Origin: Paramecium octaurelia
Taxonomy: Eukaryota; Ciliophora; Oligohymenophorea; Peniculida; Parameciidae
Direction of reading: 5' to 3'
Assembly: GCA_905182995.1 (NCBI GenBank)
Contig: CAJJDP010000054.1
Span: 254,964-318,963 of the forward strand
Length of the DNA stretch: 64,000 bases
Shown here: in pieces, positions 48,483-58,306 of the stretch
Numbering within the stretch: the stretch's first letter is position 1
How the letters are laid out: every line of letters starts with the position of its first letter
Position numbers and translations under genes: made by a program
The notes under the pieces: generated by a model
Databases searched by the model: none
Seen by the model: the letters and a program-made list of their open reading frames with translations, nothing else
Told to the model about the DNA's origin: nothing

Positions 48483-48915
48483 TGGATATCGAGATCATCA
48501 AAAATAAATATTATGGCAATAGCAATTTCATTTAGGAGCAATTCTTATTCGAGGTATCCATATCAAAATATTAGTTTGAAAGCTGTTCTCAATCGAATTG
48601 TTAAATTATGCAACCCAAAATAAAACTTAGAATTTCGAAATTGTGTTAAAGATTAGAAATAATTCAGGAAAGATTTTGTAAATAAGTTGAATGACTATTA
48701 CAATACATAACAATAGGTATTCAATAATATTGAACAAATTAGTAACTTTATGAAAGAATGAAATAGAAATGTATAAATAAAAATGATGAAGAATTAATAG
48801 AATGTTTGTTGGAATAAAATATTAATTAAAATGAAATCAATAACAAAATGTAAGAATTCAAAGAATGGAGAAGAAGTATCATTAAAACTTTGATCTGATA
48901 ATGTATAAAATATTA
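48483..48915 (+). CDS. Possible short intron-containing gene, unresolved
   Basis: An ATG at 48483 opens a coding-like frame (MDIEIIKNKYYGNSNF, then PKIKLRISKLCQRLEIIQ), and a second coding-like stretch (NDEELIECLLEQNINQ, EFKEWRRSIIKTL) ends at a TGA near 48896. Several GT...AG pairs lie between them. I could not find a combination of normal-sized introns that joins all parts, so this is either one gene with an intron pattern I have missed or two short pieces. The function is unknown. Confidence 0.35.
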
Positions 48916-50131
48916 TAAGCAACTTAATGTCAATATCAAGTTTTTATCTGCATAAATAATTATGAATAGAAGAAATGAACTAATTCTTATTAGAATATTC
49001 TAATAACAAATTTTGTTGATATCCGATGCTTTTTATAATGTAATTTTGAATTTATTCTAATATTCTGTTCTCCTTAATCAAATACATCTAAAGGAATAGG
49101 TATTTACCTAATTTTTGAAATAAGAAACATTTTGTAATACTGAGATATAGTACATATTTTCATCTACATTTCTTAAACAGAATCAAATTCTAAATTATTC
49201 TTTTTCTAAAACTAATTACTTATTGTTCATTTTAATCTCATTAAATTTAACTATAACACATAAATCATTGACATATTATAATTGTTATTTTGATACTTTA
49301 AATAAGTGTAGTCTCAATAGAAATATGTATCTTTTTTTTAATCTTAGTTTTAAAATCTATAATCAAATTCCTGTTACTGCGCGATTTTTAAAATTCTGAC
49401 AGATTATAAGAAAACTTGAGATTTACAACTCCTTCGTAGGTACTAAAGGGTATATATTATCATAAATTGATTAGGGTATCAACAATTATCTTTTAGTAGA
49501 CTTGTTATTACAAAATAATATTGTTTTTAGAAAAGGATTATTGTAAAATAATTAGCAGATGATAAAATTCCAACAAAATGCTTAAATTTGTTATTTAACC
49601 TGATTTTGAGATATTAAAGATAGCAGGTGAACTTAATATAATTTATTAGCAACTTCAAAATTTAAACTCCCTTGAATGGGCAGAGATTATTCTATTGACT
49701 CCTTGAAAATTGCAAATTTATAAGATGTTTTTAGTTAAGAGTATTTTATCCATCATTTATGAATGTCATACATCTTTACTTTTGTCTGATTGCTATTTTC
49801 TCATAGAGATTTCTTAAAAGTTCCAAAAGGAAAGTGCTCCAGTATTAGTTGCACCCAGTGCATATTTTTGATAATTGGGAATTGCAATCGAATTAATAAT
49901 AAACTTTTTTATTAATACATTACTATGTCATATAGAGTAATTATATTATTTTTATATATAAAAATCTTAAAAATATGCCATTGTTATAAAGTATTTTTAA
50001 CTCTTTAATTTTATTTTGATTAAGATGATGCTTTGAAATTTGATTTTATTGTAATATTGTATACATTTTTAAATCTTGGGACTTGAAGGGGGGGAAATTT
50101 AAAAAGAAAAAAAGCATATTTAATTATAGAT
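48916..50131. other. AT-rich gap without a supported gene
   Basis: About 1.2 kb with TGA in every frame at short spacing and no believable exon chain on either strand. It has long A/T runs and, near 50090, a run of seven G. Together with the preceding unresolved piece this is one of the gene-poor patches of the window. Confidence 0.5.
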
Positions 50132-51192
50132 ATGGACTTTCATTAGTAGGACAGCGATTTATTAACATCTAAACCTACCAATCATATGACACAAGAATTG
50201 GTTTCAAAAGGTTTAGGAGTGTAAGAACAAAGCGATTGTAGCTACTCATCCCAACATTTGTGTTCTGTAATTAATTCAGACTTAATTTTGATAGAGTGAA
50301 CACAATAGTAACAGGAACATCAATGGCAATAAGAGTTCATTTAAGAAAGTTAGTAAAAGCAATCTAGATCTAAAGAACTTGACAAATAAACATTCATACA
50401 CCTGTGCACATTATAATTTCCTAGGCAATTGCTTCTAGGAACACTGCAAGTATAATTTAAAAAGTAACCATAAGGAAGAGGCATGTTTTTATATCAGAAG
50501 AAGATGGGTTTAGTGAATTCATAACCGATAACATTGATTTAATAGATAACCTTATTAGTAGCGGAAAGAAACTAAAATTGTCTTAATCTACATATAGAAC
50601 CTAGTTAGCCAAATATAGACAATGCAAATCTCAGAATAAAGAAATTTCAGATAAATTAGAAAATAAGTTCTCAGGTTAAGATTAAATCACTTTTGGTGAT
50701 TTTTAGATAGGAAACTTATGGAATCTAAATGCTTTGTCTTTTTAGGCAAATCAAACCCAATCTTAACCAGATCTCAATACCAATATGCTCAATAAATCTA
50801 TGAATCTTTTAATAAAACCGAAACCTACGGTGGATTATAAATAAGCATCTGAAATATTAGAGAATTCTATATCTCCTCTATCCATTACCTGTGAAATCAA
50901 GAAAAATCTGATGTCTAAACTCAAATCAGATATTGACAAAATGCAAGAAAAAATTAAAATTATAGCAATGTTAAAAAAATGGTTAAATAATCAATAAGTT
51001 GATTTCAATGAATACATAACTTTGCACTCCTCCCTCTCATAAATACAATAAATACATTACACTAATTTCCTAAAGATAACAAATATGGCAATTCCAAGTA
51101 AAATTTTATGTTTATTCTCTAGATTAAGTAAATATCCATTAGTAGTTTCAAAATATCTAAAGTGTTTAATAATGAGCTTTTTCATTATTTGA
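50132..51192 (+). CDS. CCCH zinc-finger protein (335 aa)
   Basis: Introns at 50267-50294 (28 nt) and 50450-50474 (25 nt) give exactly 336 codons from ATG 50132-50134 to TGA 51190-51192. The second intron joins NCFQEHCK to KRHVFISEED and creates a clean CCCH finger, CAHYNFLGNCFQEHCKKRH (C-x8-C-x4-C-x3-H), at about residue 90. Such fingers bind single-stranded RNA, so a role in mRNA turnover or control is likely. Around it the protein is Ser/Asn-rich, and a C-terminal helical region follows (KKNLMSKLKSDIDKMQEKI). Only one finger is visible. Confidence 0.8.
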
Positions 51193-51699
51193 GTTATGTG
51201 AATATATATCAATTATATATAATATTTGGATAATTCTGAAATTCTTTGTTCAACTACTAAATTATTTTCCCTTTTTTTCTGATAAAATGAGGAGATAAAT
51301 TTGATTTACATCATATATCATTTTAAACCTAACAATTTTAACGATAATTCTTTTCTCTATAATATACTTGAATGTTAATTAATAATATTAATTTACACCT
51401 AAAAATTAAATGATAATTGAATCAATTAGATTTTTATGTGCTTAAAATCCAACGTAATTTTGTATATATTTTATTAATCTAAAGAAGTTTAAGTTACTAC
51501 CTTAATAATTTGTATTTCAATTTGGATGATCCTTAAGATAAATTTTGTTAAAAAACTAAAATGCCATCTTGATAATATAATTTGATTAATATGTTTAAAT
51601 GATCATATCTTTTCTTAAAATGTACTATCTGATTTAGTTACTTTTTTATAGTCTGCTTATTGATAGATATTATATGAGGTTCCTTTTGGATACCAATTT
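51193..51699. other. Intergenic region between convergent genes
   Basis: About 500 bp of AT-rich sequence without a supportable frame separates the CCCH gene from the convergent mitochondrial-type gene. I see no RNA gene. Confidence 0.6.
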
Positions 51700-52699
51700 T
51701 CATCTAAATATTTACTTAATATGTCTTACCTTCCATTTCTAATTGTTCTTGGATATCATCCTAAGACTTCCATAGTTCTCTTCTGCAATTGGGATTTCTT
51801 GGAGATGGGAATATTCTGTCGCTTTCTGGGATATTAAATTAGTCTTCGATTCCAACCATTTCACCTCCCCCTTTAGAAGATGTAAAATGAAATAGTTACA
51901 TTCGCATTCGTATTCGAACCAAGTGTTAGGAACACCAAGATCCAAATCACCTGTTGGCTTGATCATTGGATCTGACCAAAGGAAAATTTCCCAATGGTAA
52001 TCAATCAATTCCCTCACAGGAGCAAAACCAACAGGCAATTTGGCTAAATCTTCAAGGACTTGGACATTCCAAAGGATTTCAACTTTTTCTCCTTTTGAAT
52101 TTGTAACAACTTATCTTGCAACATATACGCTGTTTGGAACATAATCGACATCAAATCCACAATTATAAACCAAATATGCAAAATCAACTTATTCTTATGG
52201 TGTTAACCCCATGTTAAGGATCTTTTCAACTTCTCTTCTTGTTATTCCTATAAAATAGAATGAGTAAGACACCTGGGACTCTTCTCATGATTTCATCAGG
52301 ATCCATCTAACAACTCCATGTTCCTTGTCTACCGATGGAAGTATTCTGCCAAACAGCTCTTACGTCTTCCATTCTAATGGAGAATATGAAGGATAAAAAT
52401 ACGTATAGGGTCCATCATAGGGAGGAAGGGGACCAGATTATCTGACTGGGTTGACATGTCTGACGTTACGAACTGAAGGAGTAATGAATTGAAAATACCT
52501 GGTAGTGGGACTTGCTATGATTTGGCGATGTCAGCAATTTCCTTATTGGATTGGAAGAAGTTTGGGTTCAAGTAGTGTCTGTATCTGTTGGGATTGTATG
52601 GGCCATCTAGAGGTTAAAGTTAAGTTGGCTACTTCTTGAAGAGAATGTGTATTGGGGCAATGCTTTCCGGAATCCTAAGTTAATAGCACGATTAAGCAT
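51700..52699 (-). CDS. Unknown protein with mitochondrial presequence (298 aa)
   Basis: The N-terminus (MLNRAINLGFRKALPQYTFS) is basic, amphipathic and free of acidic residues, as in mitochondrial presequences. The mature part is Pro/Tyr/Trp-rich (GPYNPNRYRHYLNPNFF, GPLPPYDGPYTYFYPSYSP) and then more ordered (DEIMRRVPGITRREVEKIL, APVRELIDYHWEIFLWSDP). Four introns of 26, 26, 26 and 25 nt give exactly 299 codons from ATG 52697-52699 to TGA 51700-51702. I do not recognise a family. It may be a ciliate-specific subunit of a respiratory complex or mitoribosome, which is inference from the presequence and composition alone. Confidence 0.75.
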
Positions 52700-52851
52700 A
52701 TCTATATATAAATTATTTATAAAATGAGTATATATATTTAAAATGAATTATATATACGGATGACTTGTTTGAACTGCGAGAAGGCAAATACAATTATTAT
52801 CGACATTCTTGCATAAATTAATCAAATCGATATTATTATATATTAATTTTA

Positions 52852-53937
52852 ATGAATTAGAAGAACAATAATTGTCATAATGCTCAAAGAGAAAACCATT
52901 CAGCATTTCCACCTACTCGCAGAGGAATTTCGAGTTTTCTCTTAAAAACATACTCAATGGTTATGGTATGTAAGTCAACACTCATTCCCTTATAATTCAG
53001 AGCTTTAATTTGTGAATCAAATATAATGATTTGAGAATTAAATTCTGGAAAATTACAATATGAAACAATATATTAATAAATTTAATATAAACTAAATAAT
53101 TAGAATCCAGAATTTGAAGATATCATCTCATTTAATAGTGCTGGAAATGCCTTTATAGTCAAGGATTAGAATGGATTCAGTGATTATGTGTTGCCAAAAC
53201 AATTTAAGCATCAAAACTTTAGTTCCTTTATAAGATAATTGAACATGTATGGTTTCAAGAAGATAAGAAATGTCAATAATTAGAATCAGTTCAGTCATCA
53301 TTATTTTTTAAAAGGAAGAGAGTACTGAATCTGATTAAAATAGAGATCTCCTGTACAAAATCATGAGGAAGAATAGCATTATTCACAAATATCATTATCT
53401 GAAAATGTAGAATAGATAAAAGAAAGAAGTTAATCAATTAAATTCCAACTATTCAGAATTGAAGATGGACATAGAATAAATATAAAAAGAACTCATTTAT
53501 TTTTATTAACAATTTGACTAAGTTAAAATTGTTAATATCATTCTTAGTTTTAAACTAGTCTTTCAACTTTGATTGACTCCTCTAGACAATAAATTAGAGA
53601 ACTAAGCATTATTAAGAATTAGAATTCCTTTTGTAATGACTTACTTCTCCAAGTCTTGTCTAATGTATCTAAATCATAACCTGAATAAAAATATCATTGT
53701 AGCAATTCCATTATATTCTATTAGTTCAATATCCATTTACTAACTCTACCCAACAAACTCAAACTACTAAAAGCAATCGAAGTGATAAAGATGAATTAAA
53801 TAATGATAATGAAAATAATAACAATTCGAGTAAAGAGGGTAAAATTTATATTATTGTTATTATTTTAAGATACCAATCAAAGTTTTTAGAGTAATTCTTT
53901 TAGAGATCCTTAATAACAATAATTGAAATCAGATTGA
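52852..53937 (+). CDS. Heat-shock-factor-type DNA-binding protein
   Basis: The HSF DNA-binding domain is clear: PTRRGISSFLLKTYSMV (helix 1), EDIISFNSAGNAFIVKD, VLPKQFKHQNFSSFIRQLNM (recognition helix) followed by YGFKKIRN, and HHYFLKGR. After it come a short coiled coil (QKKEVNQLNSNYSELKMDI) that could act in trimerisation and an Asn/Ser/Gln-rich tail ending at TGA 53935-53937. The start at 52852-52854 is inferred. Between the first helix and EDIISF lie about 140 bases in which several GT...AG pairs and a possible open exon occur, so the exact splice pattern, and whether there is an insertion in the domain, is not settled. The expected role is stress-responsive transcription. Confidence 0.8.
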
Positions 53938-54287
53938 ATGGAATTTGAAAAATATTTATCAAATATTAAACTAAATAATTGATTATATAATCATTCCTCC
54001 AAAAATAATTGAATTGTTTAAATTAATTACATTATTATTATATAGATAAATCACTCTATTAATACACCTTTGGTTTAACAGAATTTAGGCTAATATTAAT
54101 AATTACGGCCCGGTTCTTAGAAATCTATTAACCGAAAGAGACTATATAATAGAATTAAGTTCCAATAAGCTGAAGTGAATAAATTTATGTTTGATATAAT
54201 TCTATTCTTAAATTAATAGCAAAGATTATATATGTATATATATTAATTCAAAATAAGAAAAGGATATGTAATATATATCAATCTAAA
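53938..54287. other. Intergenic region
   Basis: About 350 bp between the HSF-type gene and the next plus-strand gene. No frame is supported. A GC-richer patch (cggcccggttctt, about 54106-54118) stands out from the surrounding A/T but does not fold into a recognisable tRNA. Confidence 0.5.
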
Positions 54288-56052
54288 ATGTCTGGTGGTA
54301 GGATCTTAGCATAGGCGTTAAAGGATGGTTAATATCGATTGAAGGTAGTGTCTACATAGGATCTCTAATGAGTAAAATTATCAAATTTCCAGTAGGAAAC
54401 ATTTGAATACTCCCCTAAAACATTTCTTGCTGATGATAACAAAGGCTTAGGTCTTGCTGGTTCAATTTTATATGGTGTGTTTCTTAAAAAAGTATTCTTA
54501 TAATCAAAATTCATTCTTATAAATATTAATAATGTAAAATACTTTATTGGACTTTAATTAAGACGACCAAAATATCAAAAAAATCATAGATAAGGATATA
54601 AATAATAAGACTTAATTGGTGTTCAATATCGATAAATATAATTCCTAATTCCAAGTGTTGGCACAGGATTGTTTGTAAGAATGTGAAAGAACCAGTTCAT
54701 AAAAAGGGGCTAAAGAGATGGTGGAATGTATAGTTTAATATATCACTTGAGTTAAGGCATAAGTTATTAGTCACGAAAAAGTAATTGAAGCTGTTAGATC
54801 TGCAAATTTTGTTGAAATTCAAAATGTGAATCTAAGGTTCAAAAGACTTTTCAAAGAAATATTAGAAAGTATCTCCAGTCAATTAGGTAACGTATATAAA
54901 TAGGAGTATCTCAAATTATGGCTGGAATGTAAGAATTCCAAGGTTATCTTACAAGATAAGGAATTAAGACTGAAGAGTTCGGAGTAAACAATATAAATTT
55001 AGGAATAAGAAATTATTAAACTAAGAACTCAATATACATCATAAACTACATTTTTACAATTGAATAAAAAGCTTGAGGAAACTATTAATAATTTAGAAAA
55101 GGAAAACAACCACTTAAAAGAAAGTCTACAAAACTAGATTAAAATTAATAGTGAACTTAAACTTAATTTAGAGGAGCTAAACAAAAAGTATACTAAATTG
55201 TAGTAATCATTTGAAGAAGTTAAATCAAATTATGAAAAAGAAATAAACTAATTAAAATTATAAGAAATAAATATTATTAAAGCAAATAAAGATTTAATTG
55301 AATTAACCAATTAATTATCAAGTTAAGTAGATAAGTATAAAGATCTTTATGAAATCCAAAATCAAAAGAACCTTGACCTTAACGATCAAGTTAAGTATTG
55401 GAAATCAACTCATTTTCAAAGACTTGTTGATTTACAATAATCAGAATAAAGAATAGGATCATAAAAAGGTTATCTCTTTAAATATCGAAGGGAAGTTCAA
55501 GATTTAAAAAGATTCAAAGTTTAAAATGAAGAGGTCTAGAAAGAATTATCAAATGCAAGGTAAACAGTATTTATTCTCAATTAATAAACTGAATAATTGA
55601 AATTAAATTATGAGAGTGCAAAAACAGAAAATTTAAAAATCTAAATTGAAAAACCAGATAGTTTAAATCAAATATGTATCAAGAATTCATTATCTACTAA
55701 AAAAGCTAATAATGATTCAAACTCATTTCATGATTCTCCAAAAAAAGGAAAATTTGATTTTGGGTATATGAAGAAGTCTGTTTAACAATAGACTCCGAAA
55801 GATGAACTAACATAATTAATAATAAATAATTCAAAACTCCCAATTCAATTAAAATAAAAAAATAGAAGTGCTAGTGCAAAAAAGAATATTTAACTAGAAA
55901 CAGATCTATCTAAGAACAACATAGCTTTGACTGAGTTTGATTAAATCACCCCATTTCTTGACAATAACTTACAATAGTTTACTTTCAGTCAGGCCTAAAG
56001 ATTTCCTTAAAATTTGAAAAAAAGAATAAGAAGAATAAATACTGAAGGATGA
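54288..56052 (+). CDS. Coiled-coil protein (about 570 aa)
   Basis: From about 54550 the frame is solid: QDDQNIKKIIDKDINN, then a central part and a long coiled coil (KLEETINNLEKENNHLKESL, ELKLNLEELNKKYTKL) and a basic, Ser/Asn-rich C-terminal third (SPKKGKFDFGYMKKSV), ending at TGA 56050-56052. An intron at about 54740-54763 (24 nt) removes an in-frame TGA. The N-terminal exon (MSGGRILAQALKDGQYRLK) is clear, but the link between it and the rest is not. Removing one 28-nt intron gives exactly 571 codons, yet another frame there reads EYSPKTFLADDNKGLGLAG and looks just as protein-like. The family is unknown; a structural role is likely. Confidence 0.7.
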
Positions 56053-56207
56053 ATTTAACAAGTTAAATATATATTTCTGTTAAAATATTTACAAAATCAG
56101 CATTTGATTTCCAAACCTTATGTACTTTTCAATTTCTTAAGGGTTTTCTAAAAGAAGTATTTATTTTAAACTTAAATTACATAATATTTTATAAACACAA
56201 GAGATAA

Positions 56208-57820
56208 TCATAAATCAGTTTTTTCTTATTTATATGCAATGCCATCTCCAATATAATAATCTAACCAAGCTTTGAGTTCAGGAATAACTAGATTTGAGCT
56301 CTTTAAATATTCTTTTGGTGCCTTTTTATCAGCAGCTAGGTACAACACTAATTTTGGAACTGAATCGACAGTGATTTTAGGATGTTCATTATTTGCAAGA
56401 TCAATGTGACCGATTTTAATCTTTTCCTTATTTTAAATTAATGAAAAGTCATTCAAAAGTTGGAAATAGTCGTTGAACAAATCTTTGTTCTTTGAATCCC
56501 AAAACAATAATAACACATTCTTTCCTTTATTGAGAACTTCTTATGAGAATGTTGATCCTACAATTTTATAAATGTCTTAATTTTCTGTGTATTCAGGAGC
56601 AGGTTCTGATTTATAAAATTCTGTAAGGTTTTTATTTCTAAAATCATCAATGAATTATTAAATGGTTTCTTGATTTAGAGTTTCAGATTGACAAATATAT
56701 TTTTGTAATTGATATTTTCTAAAGTTGGTTTCTGTTATAACAAGTTGAGGAGTCTTTGTAGATTCATCAAAATCAAATAAGGACCATAAGTTTGGATTCT
56801 CTTCATATGTAGAATAAGTAAAGATCAAACGATGATATTTTAAATCATTCACTTTGTTATTTTAAGCAACCCAATAATAAGCATTAAATAAATCTTGTCT
56901 AAAAATGCCCTTAATCAATAGGTGAACTTGAGTTTGAATTGGTCCTCCAAATACCCTAGCGTAATTGTCTTCATCCAATCTATTTACTAAATCTAAGCTC
57001 TCTAAGTAAAAGAAATCCACAATCTAGTCAGTGTAAGTCAGATTATATTCATATTATTCAAATTTGCCATTTCCCTTATGTAATATTAGGGTGGGAGCTG
57101 TAAAATTCTTATAATTAGAATTGTAGCCTTTCAACCCATGGATTCTGGCTTCTTTTAGATCTCCATTTCTAATCAATGCTTCAAGATCCTCAATAATTTA
57201 GTCTCTGAATGTGTAATTATCAGGCAAAAGGACTAATGAATTCAAATTGTTTAGGCTGAAATATTAATTGACATCCTCTTCTGTTTACAAGAATTCAATT
57301 TTAGGATTGATTATGTCTAGGATAGAATAAATCGATTACCAAAGATCTAAGTTTGGAGATTCTCATAATTGCTAATCCAATAGAAATTATCAAAGTTCTT
57401 GACAATAATTCCCTAATCTGATTCTATTAATCCAATAGGACTTTTAACGAATATCACATCCACTTTAGTAAAATTAACATTTTCAATAACTGAGTTAAGT
57501 AATTTTACCTTTGATTCCTCTTCTTCTCTACAATATAGAATTCAAATATATTACTTGTCAAATACAAGATGCACTACATTCTTGAATGATTTTTTCATGT
57601 GATCATATGCTTCTTAATCAACCTCATATAATTTATTGAAAATTTTATTTGGCTTGATATCATCACTTCCTTTAATTTCCAATTTCTCATCCGAACTTAA
57701 ATCGATCTTGATTTCTTCTTCAGTTTTTATGGGCTGATTATATATTCATATATTTACTGTGAGTTATGCAGATGCAAACATAATCAAAAGGCACACGAAC
57801 ATAAGATGTTATGCTTTCAT
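56208..57820 (-). CDS. PDI-like ER protein lacking active-site cysteines
   Basis: A signal peptide (MKAQHLMFVCLLIMFASAQ) precedes what looks like several thioredoxin folds. The C-terminal one is clearest: KNVLLLFWDSKNKDLFNDYF, KIKIGHIDLANNEHPKI, VDSVPKLVLYLA. In protein disulfide isomerases this strand leads into WCGHCK; here the position reads WDSKNK, so there is no CxxC. The N-terminal fold (FKNVVHLVFDK) also lacks it. The last residues, KQEKTDL, end in KTDL, a plausible variant of the KDEL retrieval signal. The protein is therefore a likely ER chaperone or scaffold without oxidoreductase activity, like the redox-dead members of the PDI family. Three introns of 24, 27 and 23 nt give exactly 513 codons, from ATG 57818-57820 to TGA 56208-56210. 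Confidence 0.82.
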
Positions 57821-58077
57821 TTAAATTTATTAATGATATTTAAGAAGAAGACACGACTTATTAGATTATGAAATTGACACGATTGATAAAATTTATTATT
57901 GAATAGTTTTCTAGAATATTTCTATTTTTATTGAATAATTAATAATATAATTATAACAACTTTCTTGGGGTCAACTTGTTTTAATTTTCCGCAATATGAT
58001 GAATGAGATCAACTCACTTTTATGTAATAATTATTAAAACATTTGGAGTATAATCTCTTAAAATCAACTTAATTATT

Positions 58078-58298
58078 ATGATGGAAGAAGTGATTATTGT
58101 AGATGTTGTGAATCCCGTCAATAAAGTTACTATAGCAATGTCAGAATAGAGAGATGAAATAATTTTTAAAGCCATAGGTATCTCTTTTATATATTAGTTC
58201 TCAAACTGCAGCAGCTCCTAATTAATTTGAGATATATATTATTTCTTTGGAAATAATTTCTTTAATTTGAAAATTGTTATAAATAGTAATATAAATGA
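58078..58298 (+). CDS. Possible tiny protein (66 aa)
   Basis: Starting at tandem ATGs (58078-58083), the frame reads MEEVIIVDVVNPVNKVTIAM then SEQRDEIIFKAI. With a 20-nt intron at 58178-58197 it ends at TGA 58296-58298 (67 codons). The first exon has good codon character and a beta-alpha pattern. The second is hydrophobic and less convincing. If the intron is not spliced the product ends a little earlier. No family is recognised. Its stop would lie 9 bp from the stop of the convergent TPR gene. Confidence 0.4.
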
Positions 58299-58306
58299 TA
58301 TAATAG

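Noticed and set aside
54106-54118. GC-richer patch with a T-loop-like GGTTC
   Set aside because: The flanking sequence does not form a cloverleaf or any convincing tRNA arm set.
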